NCBI GenBank assembly: GCA_030602705.1
Contig: JAUVZF010000040.1
Location: forward strand, 1-33,340
Direction of reading: 5' to 3'
Origin: Planctomycetota bacterium
Lineage (GTDB): Bacteria; Planctomycetota; Phycisphaerae; FEN-1346
Length of the DNA: 33,340 bases
The position numbers were made by a program, and so were the translations under genes. Below the pieces are notes generated by a model, which worked only from the letters and a program-made list of their open reading frames with translations, had not been told where the DNA came from and searched no databases. This document shows positions 26,041 to 33,203 of this stretch, piece after piece (position 1 is the first letter of the stretch; each line of letters opens with the position of its first letter).

Positions 26041-27315
26041 CTACGCCAGCATCCCCGCGTAGCAGGCCGTCATGAACGCCGCCAGCGTGCCCGACACCAA
26101 GGCCCATATCCCCAGCCGCGCAAACAGCCCCTTGCGGTCGCGGTCAATCATCCCCAGGCCGCCTACCAGGATCGCCACCGACCCGAAATTGGCAAAGCCG
26201 CACAGGGCATAGGTCGCGATGGTGACCGACCGCTTTCCGATAACCCCCTCCGCGACCAGCGGCTGCATCTGCTCGTACGCCAGGAACTCGTTCAGGATCG
26301 TCTTCGTGCCCAGCAGTTGGCCGACCTCGTAGGCATCCTCCCACGGCACGCCCATGACGAATGCCACCGGACTGAACGCCCATCCCAGGAGGCCCTGGAG
26401 CGTCAGCGATTCGTCCAGCCACAGGCCGGAGGCCGCGCCAAGGATCAGGTTCACCAGATGGATGAGCCCGACGAAGGCGATCAGCATCGCCCCGATCGTA
26501 ACCGCCAGCCTGAGCCCCTGCCCCGCCCCGTTTGCGGCGGCGTCGATGACGTTGACCGACTCGCGCGGCGGGTCGAACCGGACGCGGCCGCGAGTCAGCG
26601 GCTGTTCGGTCTCCGGAATCAGCATCTTGGCGATGACGATGGCCGCCGGCGCGCTCATCAGGCTGGCCGTCAGCAGATGGCCCGGCGAGGCGCCGAACGA
26701 CACGTACGCCCCCATGACCGTGCCGGCAATCGTCGCCATGAAGGCGGTCATAAGGGTGAAGAGTTCCGAGCGCGTCATGCGGCGGATGTAGTGGCCAATG
26801 GCCGTCGTGGACTCGATGCCGAAGAAGACGAACAGCGCCGACGCCAGGCTCTCGGCGCCCGAGATGTTCATGACCTTCTGCATGAGGCGCGCCATGGCCC
26901 GGACGACCAACTGTGTGATGCCGAAGTGGTGAAGAATGCCCGCCAGTGCCGCGAAGAAGATGACCAACGGTAAGACGTGAAAGGCGAGCGTGGCATGGAC
27001 CTTCAGCAGAGTCACCGTCTCATTGGCAGGGTCAGTCGCATCGAGGATCGTATCGGTCGTCAGGCCGCCGAACAGGAACCCCGCCCCCTCGTTGCTGGCC
27101 GCCAGGAAGAACGCAAAGGCCCTGTCGGTCGCCGTGAACAAGGCGCTGCCGATTCTCGTCAGAAAGATCACAACCGCCAGGACGAGTTGCAGCCCGAGGC
27201 CCGTCAGGACGACGCGCAGGCTGATCCGGCGCCGGTTCTCGCTCAAGGCAAACGCGATGGCGAGCATCACCAGCAGCCCGCCGAAACTCATCAGCCGCAA
27301 CGGCCAGTCGCTCAT
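26041..27315 (-). CDS. nupC: NupC-type concentrative nucleoside transporter
   Basis: The 424-residue inner-membrane protein belongs to the CNT family, which imports nucleosides with Na+ or H+. About eight to ten hydrophobic segments are visible. Family motifs include FFGIESTTAIGHYI, an INEF-like ILNEFLAYEQM, and YALCGFANFGSVAILVGGLG. ATG 27315 is preceded by GGGAGGAAG five bases upstream, a strong ribosome-binding site, so a longer reading frame beginning at 27393 is not favoured. GAGAAT at 27345-27350 with an upstream TG (extended -10) is a weak promoter candidate. A GCGCGG hairpin lies just past the stop. It stands apart from any nucleoside catabolism genes. Confidence 0.92.
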   Translation of the reverse strand: MSDWPLRLMSFGGLLVMLAIAFALSENRRRISLRVVLTGLGLQLVLAVVIFLTRIGSALFTATDRAFAFFLAASNEGAGFLFGGLTTDTILDATDPANETVTLLKVHATLAFHVLPLVIFFAALAGILHHFGITQLVVRAMARLMQKVMNISGAESLASALFVFFGIESTTAIGHYIRRMTRSELFTLMTAFMATIAGTVMGAYVSFGASPGHLLTASLMSAPAAIVIAKMLIPETEQPLTRGRVRFDPPRESVNVIDAAANGAGQGLRLAVTIGAMLIAFVGLIHLVNLILGAASGLWLDESLTLQGLLGWAFSPVAFVMGVPWEDAYEVGQLLGTKTILNEFLAYEQMQPLVAEGVIGKRSVTIATYALCGFANFGSVAILVGGLGMIDRDRKGLFARLGIWALVSGTLAAFMTACYAGMLA

Positions 27316-27402
27316 CAGCCCTTCCTCCCGTCGGCCGTGGCGCAATTCTCGCAAACCGGCGGCCGGGTGTCGAAGAAAATCGGCGCGCCACACGCCCCGG
27401 GT

Positions 27403-27536
27403 GTGGAAACGATTTCTGGCATGGGACGATTTCCTGCGGCTTGGCCGTAGCGCCGGGGTTTATCCCCGGCGCATCCTGGCCGGCGGCGCCAACGGCCGCC
27501 GGGCATAAAGCCCGGCGCTACAACCGCCTGCGCTCG
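27403..27536. repeat. Double-hairpin dispersed repeat, copy 1
   Basis: This 134-bp unit recurs at 33204-33340 with one substitution near the left end and a 3-base difference near the centre. Its core has two 24-base arms in inverted orientation (27447-27470 and 27498-27521). Each arm folds into its own hairpin with a TTTAT or ATAAA loop. The arms differ by two bases that together keep the inner stem paired (G-C in one, C-G in the other). No gene is encoded; it resembles REP/BIME-type elements. Confidence 0.75.
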
Positions 27537-27575
27537 CCAGAAAAACTTGCCACACCACACGCCCCGGAACGGGCC

Positions 27576-27604
27576 TTGCCGACGTGAACGCAATGCAGTA
27601 GAAT
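27576..27604 (+). promoter_or_regulatory. Sigma70-type promoter for the RNase HII-like gene
   Basis: TTGCCG (27576-27581) and TAGAAT (27599-27604) are 17 bases apart, matching 4 and 5 of 6 consensus positions. Transcription would begin near 27611, about 55 bases before the ATG at 27666. The same two hexamers at the same spacing precede ilvN. Confidence 0.6.
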
Positions 27605-27665
27605 CACCGGCAGTCGCACCGCCGGGGGAAAGTTGTTCCCGGTCGAGCGCGAGGGGTGAGGCCAC

Positions 27666-28646
27666 ATGGCGATCCTGGTCGGAATCGACGAGGCGGGGTA
27701 CGGTCCGCACCTCGGCCCGCTCGTCGTAGCGGCGGCCGCCGGCAAGTTCCCCGGCGACGCCGCCGGCGACCCGAACCTGTGGGGAGCCCTGCGCGGGCAC
27801 GTCCGCAAGCGGCCGTCCGGCACGAGTTCGCGCGTCGTCATCTGCGACTCCAAAGTGGCGTACGGCGGTGGCGACATCGCGACCCTCGAACGGGCCGTCC
27901 TCGGGTTCCTTGCGGCGATGGATACCAGACCTTCGTCGCTGGCGGAGTTTCTCGCCGTGACCGCCGTTTCCTCCGGGGCGGACGAGGCCGGGCGTGCCGC
28001 GCCGCGGCCGTGGGACAGCCCTAAGCGGCTGGCCCTGCCGGCGGCGACGCAGACCGAGGAGATCAGGACGGCGGCCGAGCATCTGGCTGGTGGACTCGCA
28101 AGGCTCGGCGCTGCTGCGGCCGGACTGTGGGTCAACGTCGCCGCGCCCGCGCGGTTCAATCGCCTGGTCCAAACCACTCGGAACAAGGCGTCGGCGCTGT
28201 TCGCTCTTACGGCCGACATCCTGACCGACCTCCGGACCCGATGGCCGCACCAGCCCATCCACGTGACGATGGATCGCCACGGCGGGCGGCGATACTACGC
28301 GGGCCTGTTGACCGCCGCCTTTCCGATGACGCGAGTCGAAACGCTCGAGGAAGCACGGGCCGTCAGCCGCTACCGCCTTCATGGCGGCGGTTCGGCGGCC
28401 CCGGTGCACCTGACGGTCCGCACACGGTGCGAAACGTGGAGTCTGTTCACGGCCCTGGCGTCGATGGCTGCCAAGTACGTCCGGGAACTCCACATGCGTC
28501 AACTGAACGGTTACTTCCAGTCGCTCGTTCCGGGTCTGGCGCCGACGGCCGGCTACGGACGGGACGCATGGCGATTTCTGGACGACGTGGCAGCGGCGCG
28601 CAAGGCGGCGGGCGTGCCGGACGCGGCAATACTCCGCTGCCGATAA
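27666..28646 (+). CDS. Divergent RNase HII/HIII-like protein
   Basis: The 326-residue protein begins MAILVGIDEAGYGPHLGPLV, very close to the RNase HII start GIDEAGRGP-GP; D8 and E9 match the first two catalytic acids. A third candidate is D203 in TMDRHGGRRYY. The fourth position, by my alignment to the D...ASI-AK region of RNase HII, is Glu256 upstream of LASMAAKYVRE, where Asp is usual. A GYGRDAWRFLDD end resembles the GY...H end of the family. Residues about 160-195 (PARFNRL-x4-RNKASAL) recall RNase HIII. At 326 residues it is longer than standard RNase HII (about 200-260). It may cleave RNA in RNA-DNA hybrids, or may have another role. GAGGGGTGAGG precedes the ATG. Confidence 0.7.
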   Translation: MAILVGIDEAGYGPHLGPLVVAAAAGKFPGDAAGDPNLWGALRGHVRKRPSGTSSRVVICDSKVAYGGGDIATLERAVLGFLAAMDTRPSSLAEFLAVTAVSSGADEAGRAAPRPWDSPKRLALPAATQTEEIRTAAEHLAGGLARLGAAAAGLWVNVAAPARFNRLVQTTRNKASALFALTADILTDLRTRWPHQPIHVTMDRHGGRRYYAGLLTAAFPMTRVETLEEARAVSRYRLHGGGSAAPVHLTVRTRCETWSLFTALASMAAKYVRELHMRQLNGYFQSLVPGLAPTAGYGRDAWRFLDDVAAARKAAGVPDAAILRCR

Positions 28647-28672
28647 ACGGGGGCCGGCAGGAAGGAACGCCA

Positions 28673-29020
28673 ATGGCCGTACAGCAGTGGAACGAAGACA
28701 CGCTGGTCGTCAAACTGACCGACGATCCGGTGCTGTCGGAAGAAATGGCCGAGGTAAACGTGCGCCTCGACGAGACGGACCGCGACGTTGTGCTCGACTT
28801 CTCGGACCTCGCGCTCCTGACGTCGAGCGGCATCTCCAAACTGCTGCGCCTGCGGAAGCGCATGATCGTAGCCGGCCGCAAACTCCTGCTGTGCTCGCTG
28901 CAGGACCGCGTCTGGAGTATGTTGCTGGTCACCGGCCTCGACACCATCTTCGTGTTCGCCGAAGACGTGTCGGAGGCCCTGACACGGATCCAGCGCGAGA
29001 AGGTGGACGACAAGCCCTGA
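28673..29020 (+). CDS. STAS-domain protein (anti-sigma factor antagonist type)
   Basis: A 115-residue single STAS domain. The conserved loop normally containing DSSG, with the phosphorylated serine in SpoIIAA and RsbV, reads T50-S51-S52-G53 after VVLDFSDLALL. Serines are therefore available, but the Asp before them is missing. The following helix SKLLRLRKRM and LLLCSLQDRVWSMLLVTGLD match the fold. Such proteins bind anti-sigma kinases or act in partner-switching modules; no kinase or phosphatase gene is nearby. The start has GGAAGGA upstream and lies 26 bases after the RNase HII-like gene, so co-transcription is likely. Confidence 0.85.
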   Translation: MAVQQWNEDTLVVKLTDDPVLSEEMAEVNVRLDETDRDVVLDFSDLALLTSSGISKLLRLRKRMIVAGRKLLLCSLQDRVWSMLLVTGLDTIFVFAEDVSEALTRIQREKVDDKP

Positions 29021-29073
29021 ACCCTGCGCGGCGGCCTTTGCCGTGGAGTTGCTGTTCGAGTCCGTCGCGCTGC

Positions 29074-29373
29074 TCAGATGCTCCGGCGAAGACGCCGGGC
29101 CCACAGCGACAAGAAAATACAGCCGGCGGCCCCCAGGAAGAGGAAGAACTTCATCGCAGAGATGAACCAGAACCAGACCTCCCGGACCTGCTCCGTGGGG
29201 ACACGCCACATGGAACCCACCCACTCAATCAGCGACTCGTTGCCCGTGAAAATCATGTAGAGAACGCCTTGCAGGGCGATGAAGAGCCAGCAGATCAGCA
29301 GGCACCACCATCCTGCCCGGGCCGCCGCCCCCACATGGCGAGCCAGGTCACGCGTCTTTTCGGATCCGTCCAT
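29074..29373 (-). CDS. Small two-helix membrane protein of unknown function
   Basis: A 99-residue protein with ATG 29373 preceded by AAGGAGG seven bases upstream, a strong ribosome-binding site that separates it from a longer open frame. Two hydrophobic segments are visible (about residues 22-43, WWCLLICWLFIALQGVLYMIF, and 69-88, WFWFISAMKFFLFLGAAGCI), with a basic RRLRRSI tail. I do not recognise a family. It lies downstream of ilvC on the same strand, behind two hairpins, and converges with the STAS gene. A role tied to branched-chain amino acid synthesis is not supported. Confidence 0.65.
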   Translation of the reverse strand: MDGSEKTRDLARHVGAAARAGWWCLLICWLFIALQGVLYMIFTGNESLIEWVGSMWRVPTEQVREVWFWFISAMKFFLFLGAAGCIFLSLWARRLRRSI

Positions 29374-29393
29374 CGGACACCTCCTTAGGTTTC

Positions 29394-29424
29394 GGCCGCG
29401 CTTCGCGCGGCCCGTACGGGCCGC
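29394..29424. repeat. Overlapping GC-rich palindromes
   Basis: GGCCGCGC and GCGCGGCC (29394-29412, loop TTC) form an 8-bp hairpin, overlapping a second palindrome CGGCCCGTACGGGCCG (29409-29424). They lie upstream of the 99-residue gene on the minus strand. The role is unknown. Confidence 0.5.
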
Positions 29425-29440
29425 GACAGTGGCATCCAAA

Positions 29441-29468
29441 GCGCGGTGGTTGCGGAGAACCACCGCGC
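29441..29468. repeat. GCGCGG hairpin downstream of ilvC
   Basis: A perfect 11-bp stem with a 6-base loop lies 20 bases past the ilvC stop on the minus strand. Only TTT follows it on that strand, so a weak intrinsic terminator is possible. It shares the GCGCGGTGG stem with the hairpin at 30526-30553. Confidence 0.6.
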
Positions 29469-29487
29469 AAGACTTATGTCAGACCGC

Positions 29488-30489
29488 TTAGACCTCCTTC
29501 GCGTCGATGAACGGCATCAGGCGCCGGATCTCTCTGCCGACGGTCTCGACCTGGTGGGCGCGTTCGGTGGCCTCGAGTTGCTTGAACTTCTTGCCGCCCG
29601 CCTTGCACTCCTCGACCCACTCGTTGGCGAACGAGCCGTCCTGAATGTCGGCGAGGATCTTCTGCATCCGCTCGCGTACTCCCTGATCGATCAGCACGTC
29701 GCCGCGCGTCAGGCCGCCGTACTCGGCCGTGTTCGACACCGAGTACCACATGTACGACAGGCCGCCCTGGACAAGCAGCCGCACGATCAGGTTCAGTTCG
29801 TGCATGACCTCGAAGTAGGCGAGTTCCGGCTGGTACCCGGCCGCCACGAGCGTCTCGAAGGCGGCCTTGATGAGGCTGGTCACACCGCCGCACAGGACCA
29901 CCTGCTCGCCGAACAGGTCGGTCTCGGTCTCCTCGGCGAAGGTGGTTTCGAGGATGCCGGCCCGGGCGCCGCCGATGGCCTTGGCGTAGGCCATCGCCAC
30001 GGCGCGCGCCGTGCCGGAAGCATCCTGCTGGACGGCAAACAGCATCGGCACGCCGCCGCCATCGACGAACTCGCCGCGAACCGTGTGGCCGGGGCCTTTC
30101 GGCGCCACCATAATCACGTCGACGTCCCCGGGCGGCACGATCTCGCGGAAATGGATGTTGAAGCCGTGGCTGAACCCCAGCGCCTTGCCGGCCGTCAGGT
30201 TCGGGGCGATCTCCTTCTCGTAGACCCCGCCCTGGATCTCGTCGGGGATGAGGATCTGGATAAGGTCGGCCTGCCGGGTGACCTCGGCGGCCGTCATAGG
30301 CTCGAAACCGTGGTCGACGGCCAGTTGGTAGTTGTCGGTGCCCTCGACCTCAGCCACGAGGACGCCGACGCCGGAGTCGCGCAGGTTCTGCGCCTGGGCG
30401 TGGCCCTGGCTGCCGTAGCCGACGATGCCGACCGTCTTGGCGAGGATCGGCTCCATGTCAACGTCGTCGTCGTGATACACTTTGGCCAT
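29488..30489 (-). CDS. ilvC: Ketol-acid reductoisomerase, class I
   Basis: IlvC (333 residues) converts acetolactate and acetohydroxybutyrate to dihydroxy acids with NADPH and Mg2+, the second step of valine, isoleucine and leucine synthesis. The Rossmann motif GYGSQGHAQAQNLRDSG starts at residue 24. The knotted C-terminal domain has the metal-binding TDLFGEQ region and YSVSNTAEYGG. The length is normal for the short class I enzyme. AAGGAG lies upstream of the ATG. It is the last gene of the ilvB-ilvN-ilvC order, separated from ilvN by 165 bases full of hairpins. A TTGCCG/TATATG pair there has only a 15-base spacer, too short for a confident promoter. Confidence 0.97.
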   Translation of the reverse strand: MAKVYHDDDVDMEPILAKTVGIVGYGSQGHAQAQNLRDSGVGVLVAEVEGTDNYQLAVDHGFEPMTAAEVTRQADLIQILIPDEIQGGVYEKEIAPNLTAGKALGFSHGFNIHFREIVPPGDVDVIMVAPKGPGHTVRGEFVDGGGVPMLFAVQQDASGTARAVAMAYAKAIGGARAGILETTFAEETETDLFGEQVVLCGGVTSLIKAAFETLVAAGYQPELAYFEVMHELNLIVRLLVQGGLSYMWYSVSNTAEYGGLTRGDVLIDQGVRERMQKILADIQDGSFANEWVEECKAGGKKFKQLEATERAHQVETVGREIRRLMPFIDAKEV

Positions 30490-30525
30490 GACTGTCTCCT
30501 TGCGTGGCGTCCTTGCAGAGGCTCA

Positions 30526-30553
30526 GCGCGGTGGGTCTCCTGACCCACCGCGC
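30526..30553. repeat. GCGCGG hairpin in the ilvN-ilvC spacer
   Basis: A perfect 12-bp stem with a 4-base loop lies 36 bases upstream of the ilvC ATG. It belongs to the family also seen at 26000-26027 and 29441-29468. It could affect the ilvC message by processing or attenuation. Confidence 0.65.
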
Positions 30554-30560
30554 CACCATA

Positions 30561-30616
30561 TAGGCCGGGGCACGTCCCGGCAACATGCCCCATGCGCCGG
30601 GGCACGCCCCGGCCTA
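30561..30616. repeat. Nested GCCGGGG palindromes in the ilvN-ilvC spacer
   Basis: Outer arms TAGGCCGGGGC (30561-30571) and GCCCCGGCCTA (30606-30616) are perfect inverted copies. Each also starts an inner GCCGGGG-CCCCGGC-type hairpin. The layout, two hairpins inside one inverted pair, resembles the repeat at 27403-27536, but the sequence differs. Confidence 0.6.
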
Positions 30617-30654
30617 CATGCTACGTACTCCCGCGGCGGGCTCGGTCGACGCCC

Positions 30655-31131
30655 CTACGCGCCGCGGGCCAGTGCGATGCGGCCGGTCCGGACGAGTTCC
30701 TTGACCCCGTAAGGCTTCACCAGGTCGATGAACGCCTCGATTTTCTTCTCGGGGCCCGAGACCTCGAGCGTCAGATGTTTCGGCCCGATATCGACGACCT
30801 TGCCTCGGAAGACCTCGACGATCTCGAAGACCTCACCGCGGCGGTCGGGGCTGGCGGCCACTTTGATAAGCATCAGGTCGCGCTCGACGGTGTCGGCGCC
30901 GGAGAAATCCACCACCTTGATGACGTCGATGATCTTGCCGAGTTGCTTGCGGATCTGTTCCAGGACCGCATCGTCGCCGCGCGCCACGACCGTCATGCGG
31001 CTGCGCATCGGGTCCTCGGTCTCGCCGACAGCGAGGCTGTCGATATTGAACCCCCGCCCGGCGAAGAGCCCCGCAATGTGGGCCAGGACGCCCGGCTTGT
31101 TCTCCACGATAGCACTAATGACGTGACGCAT
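30655..31131 (-). CDS. ilvN: Acetolactate synthase, small regulatory subunit
   Basis: IlvN (158 residues) binds valine and controls the catalytic subunit IlvB. The N-terminal ACT domain begins MRHVISAIVENKPGVLAHIA and continues with GLFAGRGFNIDSLAVG. The second half is the usual C-terminal domain, KVAASPDRRGEVFEIVEVFRGKV-like. GGAGG lies seven bases before the ATG. A promoter candidate lies directly upstream. The length and motifs are normal. ilvB lies 145 bases upstream on the same strand. Confidence 0.95.
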   Translation of the reverse strand: MRHVISAIVENKPGVLAHIAGLFAGRGFNIDSLAVGETEDPMRSRMTVVARGDDAVLEQIRKQLGKIIDVIKVVDFSGADTVERDLMLIKVAASPDRRGEVFEIVEVFRGKVVDIGPKHLTLEVSGPEKKIEAFIDLVKPYGVKELVRTGRIALARGA

Positions 31132-31163
31132 ATTAACAACCTCCGACTGTCCGGCAATCCGCG

Positions 31164-31192
31164 ATTCTATCCCTGTCCGTCAGGCGCGGCAA
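31164..31192 (-). promoter_or_regulatory. Sigma70-type promoter for ilvN
   Basis: On the minus strand TTGCCG (31192-31187) and TAGAAT (31169-31164) are 17 bases apart. The hexamers equal those of the promoter at 27576-27604. Transcription would begin near 31157, about 26 bases before the ilvN ATG, allowing expression apart from ilvB. Confidence 0.55.
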
Positions 31193-31251
31193 GCGGAAAG
31201 GCACCGCCGCGCCAATTCGCAATCCTCCCTCGCCAAGGCTTCGGAGGACAA

Positions 31252-31276
31252 GTCCGAAATCCGAAATCCGCAATTC
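31252..31276. repeat. ATCCGAA-type simple repeat directly behind ilvB
   Basis: Tandem TCCGAAA units followed by TCCGCAATTC touch the ilvB stop codon (31277-31279). The same words follow the vWA gene at 262-294. The adjoining 31212-31251 (ATTCGCAATCC, then CTCGCCAAGGCTTCGGAGGA) looks like part of a longer composite repeat. Confidence 0.55.
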
Positions 31277-32950
31277 TTACGCCATTCCGCCGATCATCCG
31301 GTCGATGGCTTCGCCGGCGGGGACCATCGGAAAGACGTTTTCCTCCGGCTCGATCGCAAAGTCGAGAACCCAGACCTCGCGGTCAGCGAAGGCTCTGTCC
31401 AGCGCCGGGCGGACCTCCTCGGGCCTGGTCACCCGCACGCCGCTGGCCCCGTACGCCTCGGCCACGGCGACGAAGTCGGGGTTCCCCAACAGTCGCGTTG
31501 CGGAGTAGCGCCGGTCGTAGAACAGTTCCTGCCACTGGCGCACCATGCCCAGGTACCCGTTGTTGAGGATACAGACCTTGACGGGGATCTTCTCGTGGAC
31601 CGCCGGGGCGAGTTCCTGGATGTTCATCTGGATCGACCCGTCGCCGGCCACGTCGACGACGATGGCGTCGGGCCGGCCAACCTGCGCGCCGATGGCGGCG
31701 GGGAAGCCGTATCCCATGGTTCCGAGCCCGCCGGAGGAGATGAAGTGCCGCGGCCGCGTGTGCGTGTACCACTGGGCCGCCCACATCTGGTTCTGGCCGA
31801 CCTCGGTGCAGACGATGGCCTCGCCCCGGGATGCCTCGCATATCTGCTCGACCACGTACTGGGGCTTCAGACCGTCGCCCTTGTAGGCAAGCGGGTACTC
31901 GGTCTTCCACGCCTGAATCTGTTCGAGCCACACCTTGCGGTCGCGATGCTCCATGAGCGACAGCAGCCCCGCCAGGACGTCGGAGGCGTCGCCCACGACC
32001 GGGATGTCCACACGGATGTTCTTCGAGATCGATGCCGGGTCGATGTCGATGTGCAGGATTGTGGCGTTCGGGGCGAAGTTTGTGACGTCGCCGGTAATCC
32101 GATCGTCGAACCGCGCCCCCACGGCTATCAGCAGGTCGGCCTCCTGGACCGCGTAGTTGGCGTACGCCGTCCCGTGCATGCCGAGCATCTTGAGCGAGAG
32201 GGGATGGTCCTCCGGAAACGCCCCCAGGGCCATGAGCGTCGTCGTGACGGGAATGTTGCCCTTGACGGCCACCTCGTGCAGCAGGTCCGACGCCTCCGAG
32301 ATGACGACGCCGCCGCCGACATAGAGGAGCGGCCTCTCGGCCGCGTTGATCGCCTGAGCAGCCCGTTTGATCTGGCGCCGGTTGCCTTTGTAGACGGGCT
32401 TGTAGCCGGGAATGTCCACGCCGTCCGGAAGCGGCGCACCGGTCTTCGCAACGGCCACGTCCACGGGGATGTCCACGAGGACCGGCCCCGGCCGGCCGGT
32501 GCGGGCAATGTGAAACGCCGCTCGCAAGTATTCGCCCAGCCGGGTCACGTCCCTCACAAGGTACGTGTGCTTGGTGCAGGGGCGAACGATGCCCGTGATG
32601 TCGGCCTCCTGAAACGCGTCGTTGCCGATCAGGTGCGTCTTGACCTGGCCCGTGATGGCCACCATCGGCACCGAATCGAAATTCGCGGTCGCCAGTGCCG
32701 TCACGAGGTTCGTGGCCCCGGGCCCGGAGGTGGCAAGGCAGACGCCGACCTTGCCGCTGGCCCGGGCGTACCCGTCGGCCGCATGCCCGGCGCCCTGCTC
32801 GTGCCGCATGAGGATGAACCGCAGGTCCTCATCGTCGTAGAAGGCGTCGAGAAGGGGAATGACCGCCCCGCCGGGGACGCCGAAAACCGTGTCAACACCT
32901 TCGGCCTTCAGGGCTTCCAGGAGGATATGCGCACCGTTGCGATCAGGCAT
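31277..32950 (-). CDS. ilvB: Acetolactate synthase, large catalytic subunit
   Basis: IlvB (557 residues) condenses pyruvate with pyruvate or 2-oxobutyrate using thiamine diphosphate, FAD and Mg2+, the first step of branched-chain amino acid synthesis. The N-terminal domain has FGVPGGAVIPLLDAF and the catalytic Glu51 in RHEQGAGHAADGYAR. The C-terminal thiamine-binding motif GDGSIQMN...NN lies near residues 440-470. Conserved MVAITGQV and GMHGTAYANYAV are present. AAGGAG lies eight bases upstream of the ATG. A promoter and a leader of about 190 bases precede it. The set ilvB-ilvN-ilvC is complete apart from ilvD and ilvE, which are not in this window. Confidence 0.97.
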   Translation of the reverse strand: MPDRNGAHILLEALKAEGVDTVFGVPGGAVIPLLDAFYDDEDLRFILMRHEQGAGHAADGYARASGKVGVCLATSGPGATNLVTALATANFDSVPMVAITGQVKTHLIGNDAFQEADITGIVRPCTKHTYLVRDVTRLGEYLRAAFHIARTGRPGPVLVDIPVDVAVAKTGAPLPDGVDIPGYKPVYKGNRRQIKRAAQAINAAERPLLYVGGGVVISEASDLLHEVAVKGNIPVTTTLMALGAFPEDHPLSLKMLGMHGTAYANYAVQEADLLIAVGARFDDRITGDVTNFAPNATILHIDIDPASISKNIRVDIPVVGDASDVLAGLLSLMEHRDRKVWLEQIQAWKTEYPLAYKGDGLKPQYVVEQICEASRGEAIVCTEVGQNQMWAAQWYTHTRPRHFISSGGLGTMGYGFPAAIGAQVGRPDAIVVDVAGDGSIQMNIQELAPAVHEKIPVKVCILNNGYLGMVRQWQELFYDRRYSATRLLGNPDFVAVAEAYGASGVRVTRPEEVRPALDRAFADREVWVLDFAIEPEENVFPMVPAGEAIDRMIGGMA

Positions 32951-32962
32951 GGGGCGGCTCCT

Positions 32963-33007
32963 TCATCCGTGGACGATGGCCGGTGAGGCGCACCGCCCGA
33001 GTTCCAT
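32963..33007 (-). CDS. Possible 14-residue leader peptide upstream of ilvB
   Basis: An ATG-initiated small frame, MELGRCASPAIVHG, ends at a TGA that overlaps the AAGGAG of ilvB. It holds one Leu, one Ile and one Val codon. It has no clear ribosome-binding site and no run of regulatory codons, so it may be chance. If translated, its stop next to the ilvB ribosome-binding site could couple the two. Confidence 0.2.
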   Translation of the reverse strand: MELGRCASPAIVHG

Positions 33008-33144
33008 CACAAGACGGGGCCTTGCCCCGCCTAATCGGGCGCGAAGCCGGCGTGGCTCCGCGTCCCGGCGCCGGCCTCCGCAGCCGGTCGCCGTCCCTCT
33101 CAGCCGCCCGTCAAACCGAACGTCCGGGCAGGAACAACACCACT

Positions 33145-33173
33145 ACTATACACTGCAAACCGCGACAAGTCCA
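33145..33173 (-). promoter_or_regulatory. Sigma70-type promoter for ilvB
   Basis: On the minus strand TGGACT (33173-33168) and TATAGT (33150-33145) are 17 bases apart, matching 4 and 5 of 6 consensus positions. Transcription would begin near 33138, giving a leader of about 190 bases before ilvB. The leader is GC-rich and contains a GGGGC/GCCCC hairpin near 33016-33028. Confidence 0.6.
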
Positions 33174-33203
33174 GCGGAATTGGCGGCCGCGCGGTTACAG
33201 GGC

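Noticed and set aside
29441-29468. Standard intrinsic terminator of ilvC
   Set aside because: The stem is good but only three T residues follow, so I list it as a hairpin of a repeat family.
30557-30583. Promoter for ilvC (TTGCCG with TATATG)
   Set aside because: The spacer is only 15 bases and the hexamers lie inside palindromic repeats.
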